NCBI GenBank assembly: GCA_027943335.1
Contig: BSBK01006748.1
Location: 1 to 64,000 of the forward strand
Source: Chamaecyparis obtusa
Lineage: Eukaryota; Streptophyta; Pinopsida; Cupressales; Cupressaceae
Direction: 5' to 3'
DNA: 64,000 nucleotides
Below the pieces are notes generated by a model, which was given only the letters and a program-made list of their open reading frames with translations, ran no database searches and had not been told where the DNA came from. Both the position numbers and the translations under genes were made by a program. Below, piece by piece: positions 38,058-50,100 of this stretch (position 1 is the first letter of the stretch; the number at the start of each line of letters is the position of its first letter).

Positions 38058-38843
38058 AATCACCAAAGATGTTAACTTTTTGTCACCATTCACCCTCTAG
38101 ATTTAAAAGTTTCATCACAAGGTTCATATACATAGTATTAGGACTTTAAAAAATAGATAAAAAGTCTTAAAAACCCTTCAAAATTTCTCTAAGTCATAAA
38201 ACCCTATGTATAGACCTAGGGTTTGTTAATAGACGTGCACTTTACTTCTATTTTGTAGTTGACTGGGTGTCGCCGGTCACAATCACTTAAGTTACCCATT
38301 GATGCCCTTTTCATCATGGAAATGACCAACCCCTTACCTATTTTATCGACTTCCTAAATGTCTTCATAGCTTCACAAACAGTCTTTCCCCTTAATGTCAA
38401 GCAGTAGTGAATCCACGTGGGCAGTTAAAGTTTGGCTTGTCTCCATCTCAAGGGAAACATTCCAATCAATTTCATTAGACTGCAAAATGGTGAAAGGTCG
38501 TCACAAGGATGGTAGGACACATATTTTTATTTTATTGAATACTTGTAGTGGCACGACAAATGGGGATGCATGGACGTGGTCCATAGTTCTTAAGAAAATG
38601 TCTTTTCTATTTCACCAAAGAACAAAGGGGTCATTCTTAGCTATTTGCGAAATGACGATATGAAAAGGGATGTCATCATAGCTCAAAAGAATTTTTTAAT
38701 ATATATTATTTATTAAGTTGTGTCTATCTGATATAACAAAGAATATAATATTATACTTTGTAAAAATACTAATAATATACATTTTTTAATTTAAATATTA
38801 GTAAAATAATAAATACAATAGACTTGTGATCATTTTAAAATAG
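38058..38843. other. Left part of duplicated segment, copy B
   Basis: Aligned to bases 1-795 with scattered differences and small indels. It is interrupted at 38844 by the LINE and resumes at 42482. Confidence 0.8.
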
Positions 38844-39075
38844 TTTTTTTTTTTTTTTAAAATTTTTTTTGCAAAAGTAGGTAGAGCTACTATATATAAT
38901 TATTATAAAAAAACCTTAGTTCAAAGGCTCCCCGGGGAAAGAACTAAGGAAGAAAACCCTGGATCTCAGCCCCATTACAAAAAAGTAGAGGGAAATACCA
39001 TGGCTAATAGGAAGATGCTCATGTCCCAGTATTGGAATGATATCATGCAACATTGAAAAATCTTACTTCTAACCA

Positions 39076-39580
39076 TTATTTATGTCGCCAATCCAAATCT
39101 TCATACATGAGTGACACCAATTTATTATGCTCAGCCCCAATAGTATCTATGTTGTTGTCTTCCTCATTCATCCCATCACACCCCATGTTTGATAGGTAAT
39201 CTACTACCATATTGCCTTCACGGTAAGTGTGTGATGTGGTACATTCGTAAAAGAGTCCATCAATCTCCATATTTGCCTAAAAGAATATAACAACTCCCTA
39301 TTATAAATATTTTTCTTGATACATGCCTAAATTATAATCATCGAATCCCCCTCAATGTGAATCTTTGAAAATTTCAACTTGCTGGCAAGGACAAGACCTG
39401 CCAATATAGCTGAAGTCTCTACCATGTTATTTGTTGCAATAGGGATACTTTGAGATTTTTAACACAATAACCTTCGCACAATGATCTCTTATACAGACAC
39501 CAATGCCAGAAATACTTGGATTCCCCCTCGACGTGCCATCAAAGTTTACTTTCACAAACCCATTTTTCCGGTGGTATCCA
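39076..39580 (-). pseudogene. LINE RNase H domain remnant
   Basis: The minus strand reads VNFDGTSRGNPSISGIGV near 39500-39560 and HTYREGNMVVDYLSNMGC near 39170-39240: the start and end of the RNase H domain found at the C-terminus of many plant L1 elements. The frame is broken between them. Confidence 0.75.
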
Positions 39581-39979
39581 CTTAACCTTCCTTCTATCTA
39601 TTCTGCCTTGCTGCCTCCCCAAATTGAGGAAAGGTGGAATAGTAACATATTTCCAACTCTTCATAATGGTTTCATCCCAGTTGGTATATATAATTTGCCC
39701 ATCTCTACTCCTTATATTTGCACTCACTTTTTCAGATATAGCCTTTCTATTCCCAAAATCACTTCATCAATTGAAGAAGATAATTGCCTGGAAATTCATT
39801 TATTCCTCTCCCACCAAAGGGCCCACACAATTTGTGACAGTGCACACTTCCAAATACATTCCTAAAAGTGCATTTGAATACAACAATGGCCATGCTTGAA
39901 ACAATTCCCAAATTGTACTTGGAAGAGGCATGATAAAACTTAATTTCTGTAAAATCCAATGCCAACACTATTGTGCAAA

Positions 39980-42396
39980 TTCACACTTTTAAAAATAAGT
40001 GATCAGCATCTTCCCATTCAACCTTACAAAGCATGCATTTAAATTTTGAGGTAATGTTGAATTTTTCTAGCCTGTCACTGGTCAAAGCTCTTTTTTTTCA
40101 ATGCCAACCATGTAAAACAACTGGCTTTTGGTAATGTGTTGTCATTCTAGCAAAAAGCATAGGCTCTATGCTTAGTAATATTGTCCTCCATCTATTTAAT
40201 AGCTCTATACCCTTCTTTGATTGAATATCTCCCATCCTTTGTCGGGGCCTAGAATATTTTATCTTTTTTATTACTCAGATAGACTCTTCTACTATGCATA
40301 ACTTCTTTGAACATCAGCTTGCAGCTATCAGATATAGGCAAGTTAATCAGGTCTTTCCCATATTACTAACCTTGCCTCAATCTCAATATAATCCACATAA
40401 TCAAACAACTTATTTCCCCAACAGTCTTTAAACATTTGCATTTCTACAACTAACCCGCTTAATTGAATTAAAGGTGGAAACCCATTCCATGAGTCCTCCC
40501 AGAAGTTTATACAAGTTCCATCATTCACTTCCCAAGAGGAAAAATTTGTGATAACCTCCCTAGATGCAATCATGAAGTTCCAAATAGCAGAACCTTTGGG
40601 TAGTGCTGAAGCAGACAAGATTCTCATTGGATCACTAGAATCCAAATACTTGCTTTCCATTATCTTATTCCAAACACTATCAGGCTTTTTGTACATCTGC
40701 CAAACTAGTTTCCCACCATACGCGTTGTTTCTACTTGCTAGATCATGTAAACCAGCTCCCCCCGTGCTATTTTCTAAAGCCATTTCTTTTAATGAAATCT
40801 ATGGAATCTTTTTTTGCCCTGACATGTTACTAGTCCAAAGAAAATTTCAGATAATCTATTTGAATTGCTTAAGAATACCCAATGGTGCCTGCAGTACTGA
40901 CATGAAATAATTAGGGATGGCAAATAGGACAGTTCTAACTAGAAGAATTATTCCTGCAAATGATAACCATCTCGCTTTCCACACAGTAATTCTACTTTTA
41001 ATCCTTTCAACCACTGATTTCCAATATGTAGCCTTATTAGATCCAATAAAAAAGGGGATGCCCAAGTATACTGAAGGTAAACTCTCTTGAGAGAACCCAA
41101 GTTGTCGAACAATCTTTGTAGTGATTAGATCATTTGTAAAAAAGATATAAACTTTTGATTTTTTATCACTAATATGCTGCCCTGATACCTTCATATATAA
41201 ATCTAGATTTTGGCGGATGGTTTTTGCTTCTTTCAAAGTAGCTTCACCAAATAGTAATGTGTCATCAGCAAATAAGGAATGTGTGACTGTCAACAAAGAC
41301 CCTGGAATCTTCACTCCTCGCCAAAGATTTTGACCATGTCTAAATTTAATGATACGACTCAGGGCCTCTGCCATAATGATAAACAATGAGGGAGATAGGG
41401 GGTCGCCTTAATGCACACCTTGTGTGGAGTTGAAGAAACCTGTTGGAGTTCCATTTATAATGACAGAAAAAGTTGCACCCGAGATGCATGACCTAATCCA
41501 CTTGCACCATTTCTCTGAGAACCCAAACTTTTTGAGAACTTAAAACAAAAAACCTCACTTCACTTTGTCATATGCTTTCATCATGTCCAGCTTAATCACA
41601 AATTATGGAATCTGATTTGAATTAATTAAGTGCAGCACCTCATGCGCAACAAGTGCCCCCTCTATAGTTTCTTTACCTGGTACAAACCCCCCTTGCTCTG
41701 GTGAAATAATCTTGGAAAGGAGCCTCTGAAGCCTAAGATAAATAGCCTTTGTAAAAATCTTGTACACTGTATTGCATAAAGAGATGGATCTAAAATCTAC
41801 AAAAGTTTTGGGGAGACTTAGTTTTAGATATAAAGCAATGTTCATAGTGTTGAAGTCTTTCAACAGCGAACCATGTTTGGACTTGATTCCTCCATCATAA
41901 ACAAAAGTTCAAAACTGATAAAATCCCAACACTTCTGAAAGAACAGGGCTGTAAATCCATCTAGGTCAGGGGATTTATCCGGATGTAGAGAAAAAACTAC
42001 CTGTCTGATGTCTGCTAAAGAGAATGGAGCCATTAAATCATCATTGTCTTGAGTTGTAAGAGTATGAGGTATAGCTTCCAACAATTCTTCTTAATTATCT
42101 TGAGAGGACAATGATCCTAAGGTAGGTGCTAATAATTCCTTGAAGAACCTAACTCCCTCAAGTTGAATATCTTGTGCATTATAAATCATGACCCCTGATG
42201 CTACATTTTGGATTTGAAAAATGGTGTTGGCTGCCCGCCTATGTATCACAGACATGTGGAAGAACTTAGTATTCTTATCTCCCTCTCTTAGCCACAATTC
42301 CCTAGATTTTGGTCTCCAAAATTCCTCTTCCCGAGCACATAACTCTTCCATTCTGCTTGCAAAAATTTTATGTTTAACAAAAATAAACTGGTCCAC
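39980..42396 (-). pseudogene. LINE reverse transcriptase (ORF2 part)
   Basis: Pieces in order on the minus strand: linker with ELWLREGDKNTKFFH (42396-42091), DKSPDLDGFTALFFQKCW (42084-41860), fingers with YRLQ-type sequence and EQGGFVPGKETIEGA (41863-41603), motif A LDMMKAYDKV near 41575-41605, active-site FADDTLLF near 41255-41280, thumb to 40856, and C-terminal part 40783-40343. A zinc-knuckle region (FKCMLCKVEWEDADHLFL) lies near 40000-40040. Catalytic Asp residues persist, but stops (for example just after motif A) and frameshifts make it inactive. Confidence 0.88.
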
Positions 42397-42481
42397 CCCA
42401 TGTATTATAATATGTTCATTAATCTCTTCAAGTTCCTTGTAAGCTTTCTTGTTATCTTTATTGTCATCTTTATTGTCATCT

Positions 42482-43928
42482 TTATTATTTAAAATATAAA
42501 AGGTTTTTCAAAAGGAATTTATAGCCTACTAAATAAAGATGACAATAAAGAGGACAATATAATAATTATATTAGCAAAGATAAATGTTATTGGAGGAAGA
42601 TCATTCTTCATGAAAAAGGGACTTATGAAAATAATTTTTTTGAAGTGTGATTAAATCTTTCCACACATACCAAATGATGGGATCACTAACAATTAAAGTA
42701 TTTAAGTAATGAAGTTATAGAGAGTGTACCTTATGGATCATGTCATCTTCCCTGACAAAAATATTTGGTGAGGTAAAACATCTTGTCAATTAAAAGAACA
42801 TTTGTAAACTACTACAATGCTTTTGAATATTATATATTTACTGTATCAATTGTACAAATACAATTCAACTGGTTAAATAGTCTCACCTTAAATTCTTGAG
42901 AATAGATTACACTAAGATTATTTTGAATCATTTAATTACACATATAACTTCAATAATAAAATTGAAGATGTTCTCCCTTATTTCTCATTTCTATAAAAGA
43001 TGGTCTCCATTAGTTCCCTATTTCTATTAGTTCTCATATGAGTTGAAAATTCCTTGAATGCTCGAGGAGTTGTGCAAATTGGGGAATTGCTTGTTAGGAT
43101 TTTTTAGAAATTTGTTTTCACTATTTATATTATGTTGGGAGGTGGTTTGTTCTATTTATACCAAGCACAACACTTAATCAATGCAAGGATGAAATAATTA
43201 ATAGTAAATTTAACTTTTTTTTAATGAAGGACAACATGTAAGAGTAAGTTTTAGTTTTGATTAGTACACCTTTTTATTTAAGAATATATTGAATAAAATA
43301 ATACTTTATTTAATTTATTTATTTATTGGGTGGAAAATATAATTCATTCAATTTCATTACTATTTAGAATTTTTTTTTCAATTTTCATATTTAATCTATT
43401 TATGTTTTGATTTTTATTGTGTTTTTTAGAATTTTTTTGTTTTACATTGCTATAGGTTTAAATCAAATAAATATAATATATTTTTTTATTATAATGAATA
43501 TGTATATATTTATATTTGCAATGGTGAAAAATATATATTAAACATATTATATTTATAATAATAAATATATATATTAATCATATTTATCTATTTAAATTGT
43601 AGATAATTCATAATGTAGAAAAAATTATAATTAAACTTTATAGGCACAATATAGATTCATATCTACAAAAATAAAAATAAAAATATAACTGCAAATACTA
43701 CCCATAAAAAAAATTAAAGAAAACGTTTGGACAGTAAAATTATTCTATATTGAAAGAATGATCATTCTTCATAGAAAGAGACCTATTTCAAGAAACATTC
43801 CACAAGAAGATCTAAATCTTTCCATCCACTCCGAAGAATGAGATTAACTTTATAATAAAGTTTTAGAGATGCATTTAATCTAGAGTCATTTGCCTTCTCA
43901 TTATTAATAATTTACTCCTAAATTGTGC
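42482..43928. other. AT-rich spacer downstream of OMT copy B
   Basis: It matches A 801-938 and then, without the solo LTR, A 2499-3778. The empty target site of the A solo LTR is GAAAA at 42627-42631. No gene was seen. Confidence 0.7.
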
Positions 43929-45574
43929 TTAAACCTTGATGGCTTCTATAATCTTCATTTTTGAAAATAGTCCAGGCAGCCCCATCATCTTCACTACACT
44001 GAATCCTGACATTTGAAGCAGTTTTTTCCATTCCTGCTCGCTCCTCTCTTTTCCTCCATTTGCAAGGGCGATCATAACCAGATCCGCAACCATTTCCATT
44101 GACTTATTTGGCTTTGATGCTTCTACCGTCATGTTTTCTGCCACTATGAGTCTTCCATTCTCAGGAAAAGCCTTGTGGCAATTTCCAAGTATTTTTAGGC
44201 AACTCTCCTCATCCCAGTCTATTAATACATTCTGCATCACCCACAACCATTGCATTTATAACCCAAAAGCTCAGATAATCTACTTGCATTTATAACCCAA
44301 AAGCTCAGATAATCTAAGTAAAATAGGAGATATTTTTCACAGCAAGTCAAATTGTGATATTGCTATCAGGATTCAACTGTGTAAATTTTTTAGTTAAACT
44401 CATTGACCCATGTTTCATGAGTAGTGCCAGGAGGTCACCCGTGCTTCACCTCTGTGAGCATCACCTAGATCCAATGAATGCTAAGTGTTCCATTCATTCT
44501 CATGAGAGATGGGTTCGTGTGAACCACTACTCATGAAACATGGATCAATGAGTTTGACTCAAAAAACTACACAGTTGAATCCTGATAGCAATATCACAAT
44601 CTAAGTAAAGCAGAAACTAAAACTAAGTGAGGTGATAGAAAAGAGATCTTTACCTTGAAAAATATGGCGTCTGCAATGGGTATGCTATCAAACATACTGC
44701 CACCCACGTTCTCTATCCCCTGCAGAAATTTTTCTCGGGGTCATGAGGTAAAGCTTTTAAGCAAGAGGATTCTAAAACCTTCTAAATTAGCATATCTATA
44801 TTTTTATCACTGTGGATTTCCTTATACCCAAAGTTCTTGGTATGGAAGAAACAAAAGAGTAAATTTACCTGGAATTGATGGGGCAGTCTGAACAACATGA
44901 GGAAGATCAAAGTTGATTCCATGGATGTGGGGATAAGCCTTCAAAATGTGCTCCAAGGCCGTTCCTTTTCCTCCTCCCACATCAACCAAAGTATTCACAT
45001 CCTTGAAACCATCATAGCAGCTCAAAATTTGCTCCATACCCAGAACCGTAAGAGTGGACATGCAGTCATTGACAACACTGCTAACAAGTGTGTCATCCTT
45101 CCCATACGCCCACAAGTCCTTTCCATGAGCTTTCTCGAATGCATTGCAGTCTTGAAGCACACATTCATGAAGATGGTGCCACGGCGCCATTAACACAGGC
45201 TGTGCTTCCATGAGGAGAAGAGGCACAAGATTCCCTGGATTATTCTCCCTAACATAAAACCTCTTTGTAGAATCAGTGAGCCCATATCGAATATCAGATG
45301 GCTTAATGTTGCTTTGGACAAAAATGCCCCTTGATAGAGAGATATGTGAGAATGCGAGAAAGGTAATGCAGATTGGGAGTTTCAGTGGGTAGTTTTGCAG
45401 CGATCTCATCGAGAGAAAGGGATGCATTGGGGCCTGCTTTTGCTATGATATCAGGAATATTGAGAAGTATGGCGGATTTGAGAACAAGTGTGAGAACAAA
45501 CGAAAAACAAGTGTGAGAACAAACGAAAAAATGGTTTCTAAGGCCTGATCCAACTCAGCTGCAGCCATTGCCAT
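43929..45574 (-). pseudogene. Plant SAM-dependent O-methyltransferase, copy B (broken)
   Basis: Paralogue of the gene at 3779-5320 with the same three exons: 45574-44869, about 44719-44654 and 44231-43929. It keeps the SAM motif LVDVGGGKGTAL, the FEKAHGKDLW segment and the full C-terminus ending IIEAIKV, all damaged in A. It has its own defects. A 23-base tandem duplication near 45490-45535 shifts the frame and leads to TAG at 45445-45443. An extra C near 45325-45330 shifts it back. An extra C at the exon 2 acceptor shifts it again. The two lesions in exon 1 sum to +24, so only the stretch between them is out of frame. Like copy A it reads VLIDW where the family's catalytic His is expected. 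Intron 1 and intron 2 are rearranged. Confidence 0.85.
44351..44600. repeat. Foldback repeat in OMT copy B, intron 2
   Basis: Arms 44351-44426 and 44525-44600 are inverted copies (about 76 bases, few mismatches). The centre starts with the 5S-like GCCAGGAGGTCACCC (44426-44440). Copy A has only one arm, with the centre in the other orientation (4288-4435, in intron 1). The preceding 34-base stretch, TTGCATTTATAACCC onwards, is duplicated in tandem at 44251-44320. Confidence 0.75.
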
Positions 45575-45640
45575 TTTCTTTACTGAAGAATGTTCACAAA
45601 GCAAATCTGAGTTGCTTGATTGTTGTGGAAGTCGAGGTGA

Positions 45641-45648
45641 TTATATAG
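45641..45648 (-). promoter_or_regulatory. TATA box of OMT copy B
   Basis: CTATATAA on the minus strand, about 70 bases before the ATG at 45574. Position and sequence are kept from copy A although the gene is broken. Confidence 0.5.
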
Positions 45649-46265
45649 AGAATTTTGGAAGAATGTAGACCGTTCATATATCGCCATCAAAACAACGGGT
45701 CCGGTTGAGAGCAAGGAGAAGGTATAATTTGAAGTTATTAAGAAGTGGATTCTTTCCTAATCAGTTACGTGTCTATCCTTTCTCTCTGACTTGCAAGCTT
45801 TAAATTAGGGCACCGCTTTAAAGAATCATTTATGTCTACGATAATATCAGTCCTTTCTCTCTGGCTTGCAAGCTTCTAGAGAATCATTTATGACTACGAT
45901 AAACTCGCTATTGTCAACTTTGCTGTAGTGAAAACTGCCAAAGTCGTTATGATAGGTAAGCTGTCAGTATCGGAGCCGGCTATGCAGCCGACAGATTCCC
46001 CACTATCTGCCCATTCCATTTCATGGCATGCATACTTCCATTTATTAAATGCATTGTCAAACAGCTCTCACTTTGGGAATCCATTAAATTTAGGTGTTAT
46101 ATCTAAATCTTCATAATTAATTTAGTTAACTTGGATGATTCAGTTCCATTTCAAAACCTAATCTATTTGAATAACATTAATCAACAATTCCATTAAAGAA
46201 GCAATTCTTCAACATATATTAATTGAGATTATCATGTTTAACCTAGCACAATAAAATTCTATCTA
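45649..46265. other. OMT upstream region, copy B, with inversion
   Basis: Up to about 45975 it matches A 5396-5715 in the same direction. From about 46000 it is the reverse complement of A 6063-6345, starting just after GGCTATGCAGCCGACAG. The inverted block continues after the Harbinger insertion (52574-52930). Confidence 0.65.
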
Positions 46266-46396
46266 TAAGGGCCCATTTGGTTGGGGAATTGAAAAATAAT
46301 GCAAATCATGGTTATCTATACCCTGGTTATACAAACCCCGGTTATGCTTTTTTGGGACTGTTTGGTTGCTCTGGAAGATGGATTTGTAAATCCACA

Positions 46397-46600
46397 TTCT
46401 CCGTTTGGTTGTCAAATTGACAATAGGAATTCGAATTTATGAAATTCTCATTCTCTGTTTGGTTGAACATTTTCGAATTGGGATTAGAATGCAGGTCTCC
46501 ATATTCTCTGTTTGGTTCTGCACTTTGAATTAGAATTTGAGTTTGGGTCTCCATCTTCTTCGTTTGGTTGTTCATTTCAAATTAGAATTGGAATATGACA
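46397..46600 (+). repeat. Subterminal tandem repeats of Harbinger left end
   Basis: Four head-to-tail units of about 50-60 bases, each beginning CTCYGTTTGGTTG or CTTCGTTTGGTTG and continuing into AATTxGAATT-rich sequence. The core repeats part of the terminal inverted repeat, so it may have offered extra transposase-binding sites. Confidence 0.7.
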
Positions 46601-47788
46601 CCGATTTTTTATTTTTTATTTTTTAAAATTAATTTATGATTAGTCAGTTTTGATATATTTATTATATTTTATTGACCTATGTTAATTATATTTATTATAT
46701 TTATTTATAAATAATTATATTTATTATTTATTATTATATTTAATTATATTTATTATATTTTGTTAATTTATTATATTTATTTCAATTTTAAATTTTAAAG
46801 TTAATTGAACTTGAATTTGTGTATTTAATCCATCATAAGATATCAATACAATGAAAGTAACAAGATTGCATTGCTCGGTAATATAAAAAATTCTATCAGT
46901 TGGCTAAATCAATTGGAGAGTTATAAAATAAAGCTTGGCATACTTTTAGTGCTTTCCAATCTATTGATTTGAGAACCAATACAATGTCCAACGTCAACCG
47001 ATGCTCTTGGTAGTCTTCACAGGTGGGTTTGGTGTACTTTGTAATGTTCAAACATTATAATATTACTAAGGAAGACATATAATAGGATAAATGTATGGAG
47101 AAAATAAACTTTGAAACCCACAAGGTATTTTTGGGATTTACGATTATGGAGCTTCAAGCCCTTATGTGGCCAAAGTATAGTAATGTTTGTGAAAAATATA
47201 TAAAAACTTGTAGGAAAGGTAAAAGGTTGTGGCAAGGTAAAAATTATAAATGCCACATTATAAATCTAGATAATTTTACTATGAAAGGGTCGTGCATCAT
47301 ACCCACTCCAATAATTTCTTTCAAGAACTTGCAACCTCATTACTTTCCTAGCAAGACTTGGTATGACACACACAAGTGGTATAGGATAATGAGGACCTTT
47401 TATTTTACCTCATATGCCTTGTTTGTCTTTTCAAACTACTCCCAATAGTGATTGTGGAAGACCTACAGAGCTAGTCGTTGCAACTTTTAACATGAGAAGG
47501 GATAGTATTCTTGTAGAGAGTCAGAAGTACGTGAAGAGAAGGAACAATGCGAATATTGTGACAAAAAATGTATTTACCGTTAAATGGCTTACTCGTTTGA
47601 ATTAATCACAGAACAAATTATTAAAATACATCAAATATAAATCAATCATTATAAATATCATCTTTAATTATCATACTAAACATATTTATTTTTTATTCAC
47701 ATTTATTTCATTTCAAAGATTCCAAACTACTAACACATTGCTCATATCACATCAAAATATAAATAAGTTATCTAGTCCACATATATAT
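46601..47788. other. Harbinger interior with unrecognised frames
   Basis: AT-rich to about 46800. The plus strand then has frames at 47095-47448 (117 aa, with ELQALMWPKYSNVCEKYIKT) and 47414-47605 (63 aa) that I cannot assign. They may be remnants of captured exons. Confidence 0.35.
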
Positions 47789-48241
47789 CTATCTCCAAAA
47801 AATTATCAAACTAAGTAGTAAGATGATCAAACTAAATAGAATGATTGTTGCACAAAGAAGACGTCGTAAAAACAAGATTTCGGCTTTGGATGTAGCCTCC
47901 TCTTTTGCCATAGTTTTCTCTAGTCTTTTACAATTCTTGCACTCGTCATCTACAACAGGTCTGTGTGTACAATGTACTGATGATGTAGACAACGACGGGG
48001 TGTCATTGACCCATCGAAAGTAACCGCATCCAGCTCCATCCTACAATACAAATAAGTTAGTCTCGCTATAATGACTAATATTTATTATTTGTAAATATTT
48101 AAATATTGTGCATTTAACAACCTTATAGAAGTTTTTACATCCCCAAAATTTACGGCCTGGATTCTCCTCTGTCTGTGACTTCCTCAACACACAACGTAAT
48201 CCATCACCGCAGTCACACATAGGAGCATTCCTCGTAGCCAT
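47789..48241 (-). CDS. GRF-type zinc-finger protein with C-terminal membrane segment
   Basis: Predicted 123-residue protein from two exons, 48241-48122 and 48040-47789, joined by an 81-base GT-AG intron in phase 0 (AAG|GAT). Residues 8-53 form a GRF zinc finger: MCDCGDG, then NPGRKFWGC (27-35), then GCGYFRW (44-50) from the second exon. The motif is complete only after splicing, which supports the intron. A Lys/Glu-rich, coiled-coil-like part follows (about 73-100), then a hydrophobic stretch LFSLIILLLSLIIFW at the C-terminus, likely a tail anchor. Plants have many small proteins of this plan; their roles are mostly unknown. I chose ATG 48241 (MATRNAPM); a further in-frame start lies 10 codons upstream. 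It sits inside the Harbinger element, so it is probably a captured host gene or retained passenger. No stop or frameshift was seen. Confidence 0.72.
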
Positions 48242-49300
48242 CAGCACTGTATCAAGCAAAAATTTGTTCATTCATATTAATTTTGTTCGCTATAACAACA
48301 TGAATATATTATATGGGTACAAATTAATAAAGTTATGCAAAAAATATAATGACACAACTACAGCATCAGATATAACAATATCCATGAACTGGGTGGTGGT
48401 GTGAAAACACACCGTTAAATAAAAAAGCACAAGTAGATCCACCGTCTGCGCCCTTATGCCCCACATTCGATGATCAATCCTGCATCTCCAAAGTAAACAT
48501 GATACAAAAACTAAAACCTATTCATTTTTAAATGGTATACACCAAGGAGTACCATCAGAAATTTTGACTGTTTACAAACATGTACAGTAAACAATCATCA
48601 GATAGCTCATTTTTTTATCAACATATGTGGATATTTTTTGCATCGATATTTGAAATACCTTCTTGGTTCGATTGTGTAGATAGTTTTGGATCACACTCTG
48701 TGATTCATCATCGGGATTGCAAGAGATAGTTTGAGACCAAAATGATTGCAATAGATCAAAATGGACTTTTCTTTCAGTTATTTTTATCTCTTCCATCCCC
48801 ACGAAGGATCACAGAGTGTGACCGTAAAATATCTACAAAATCAAATCCAGAAGCTATTTCAAACATATTTAATGTCAGCATATGTGTAGTCTCACTTTAT
48901 CATGTGTAGTCTCAAAACTATCTATTTCTATTTCTGTACCTATCACATGGTTTTTTAAAATGAATAAAAAATGAAAAAAAATTGAAGATGATATAGAGCA
49001 TTAAACAAAGTAGAATAATTTAACTTAATTTCGTAATGCGACAATAATAACAAGATGGTTAATACATACAAAATCATGAACAATACAATCGTCTACCAAA
49101 ACACATCTATAAAATCATGTCTGAAGAACTAGAAATGGATAGTTAAGAGACTACATCTTAACAATACATTAAATGAAGCATTCATCATGCGGTACTCCTT
49201 CGTGTATTCCACTTAAAAACAAATGCAAGCTAATATGTCTAAAAGCACTCGAAATTCAAAAGACGAGAGAAACAAGGTTTCCTAAAATTGGAGAGAAGAA
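48242..49300. other. Harbinger interior, no assigned gene
   Basis: AT-rich. A minus frame at 48572-48802 (76 aa, with HFDLLQSFWSQTISCNPDDE) is followed by a GT-like donor and could be an exon upstream of the GRF gene. No homology was recognised. Confidence 0.35.
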
Positions 49301-49308
49301 TAAAAAAA

Positions 49309-49581
49309 ATGGAGAGAAAGACAAACACTGTATAAAATTAAGTATAAATTGACAAGCACACTCTGTGAAAGCCAACATAATCACTAGCAACACAAAATAA
49401 TGGAGAGAAAAATGAGCACTACATAAAATGAAATATAAAATGACAAGCACACTCTATGAAAGACAACATAATCACTACCAACACAAAATAATAGAGAGGA
49501 AAATGAGCACTATATAAAATGAAGTATAAAATGACAAACACACTCTGTGAAAGCCAACATAACCACTAGCAACACACAATA
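49309..49581 (+). repeat. 91-bp tandem repeat, three units
   Basis: Units start at 49309, 49400 and 49491 with AT(G/A)GAGAG and end CAACACAAAATA or a near match. The spacing is exactly 91 bases. Confidence 0.85.
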
Positions 49582-49754
49582 ATCTTGGCATGGATCCAAA
49601 GAATTAACACAATAAAAATACCGACAGGTACTTACTAGTGGCTCTAACATAAATATCCAATGCTTCCATTTCTCATAAAACTATATTTTGTAAGGTCATA
49701 ATCGGGTTATCATCTTCATATTCCTGTCATCTTAATAATGGAGTTGAACAGCAA

Positions 49755-49893
49755 TATCATATTCAATATCATATTCAACTTATGATACTTAATATGATAC
49801 TAAATATGATACTGCTTGTGATACTGAATATGATACTGCTTATGATACTGAATATTCAATATCATAAGCAGTATCATATTCAGCTTATGATAC
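49755..49893. repeat. TATGATACT-type short repeats with palindromes
   Basis: Repeated TGATACTGAATA and TGATACTGCTTA units are followed by their inverted forms (AATATCATAAGCAGTATCAT), giving a folding AT-rich block. Confidence 0.7.
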
Positions 49894-49900
49894 TGAATTT

Positions 49901-50100
49901 GCGTGACCCCATTTCGCCGAAAACATGGATTTCGGAATTCCACCTCAGGAGGTGGAATGACTTTCGAATCCACGGTTTTGTTGACAACTAAACAAGATTT
50001 AATCTTTCCGTCGGGTCCGGGCAACTCCACATTTTTGGACTTCAAATCATTTTTAATCTTTCCGTCGGGTCTGCAAATAACCACGTTTTGATGCAGCCAT
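49901..50100 (+). repeat. 200-bp inverted repeat, inner arm
   Basis: Reverse complement of about 52270-52468 near the Harbinger right end. Shared blocks include ATTCCACC-GGAGGTGGAATGACTTT and GTCGGGTCCGGGCAACTCC. Open frames on corresponding strands give CGFRYSTLGGGMT-like peptides in both arms. Confidence 0.7.

Larger units (their letters stand above)
38844..42481 (-). mobile_element. 5'-truncated L1-type LINE, about 3.6 kb
   Basis: The T run at 38844-38858 is the poly(A) tail of a minus-strand element. Copy A shows the uninterrupted site near 795-801. It contains the second half of ORF2 (reverse transcriptase, zinc region, RNase H). The endonuclease and ORF1 are absent, the usual result of incomplete target-primed synthesis. 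The 5' junction at about 42440-42481 carries TCTTTATTGTCA in three near copies, likely filler. Target duplications are not clear. Confidence 0.85.
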
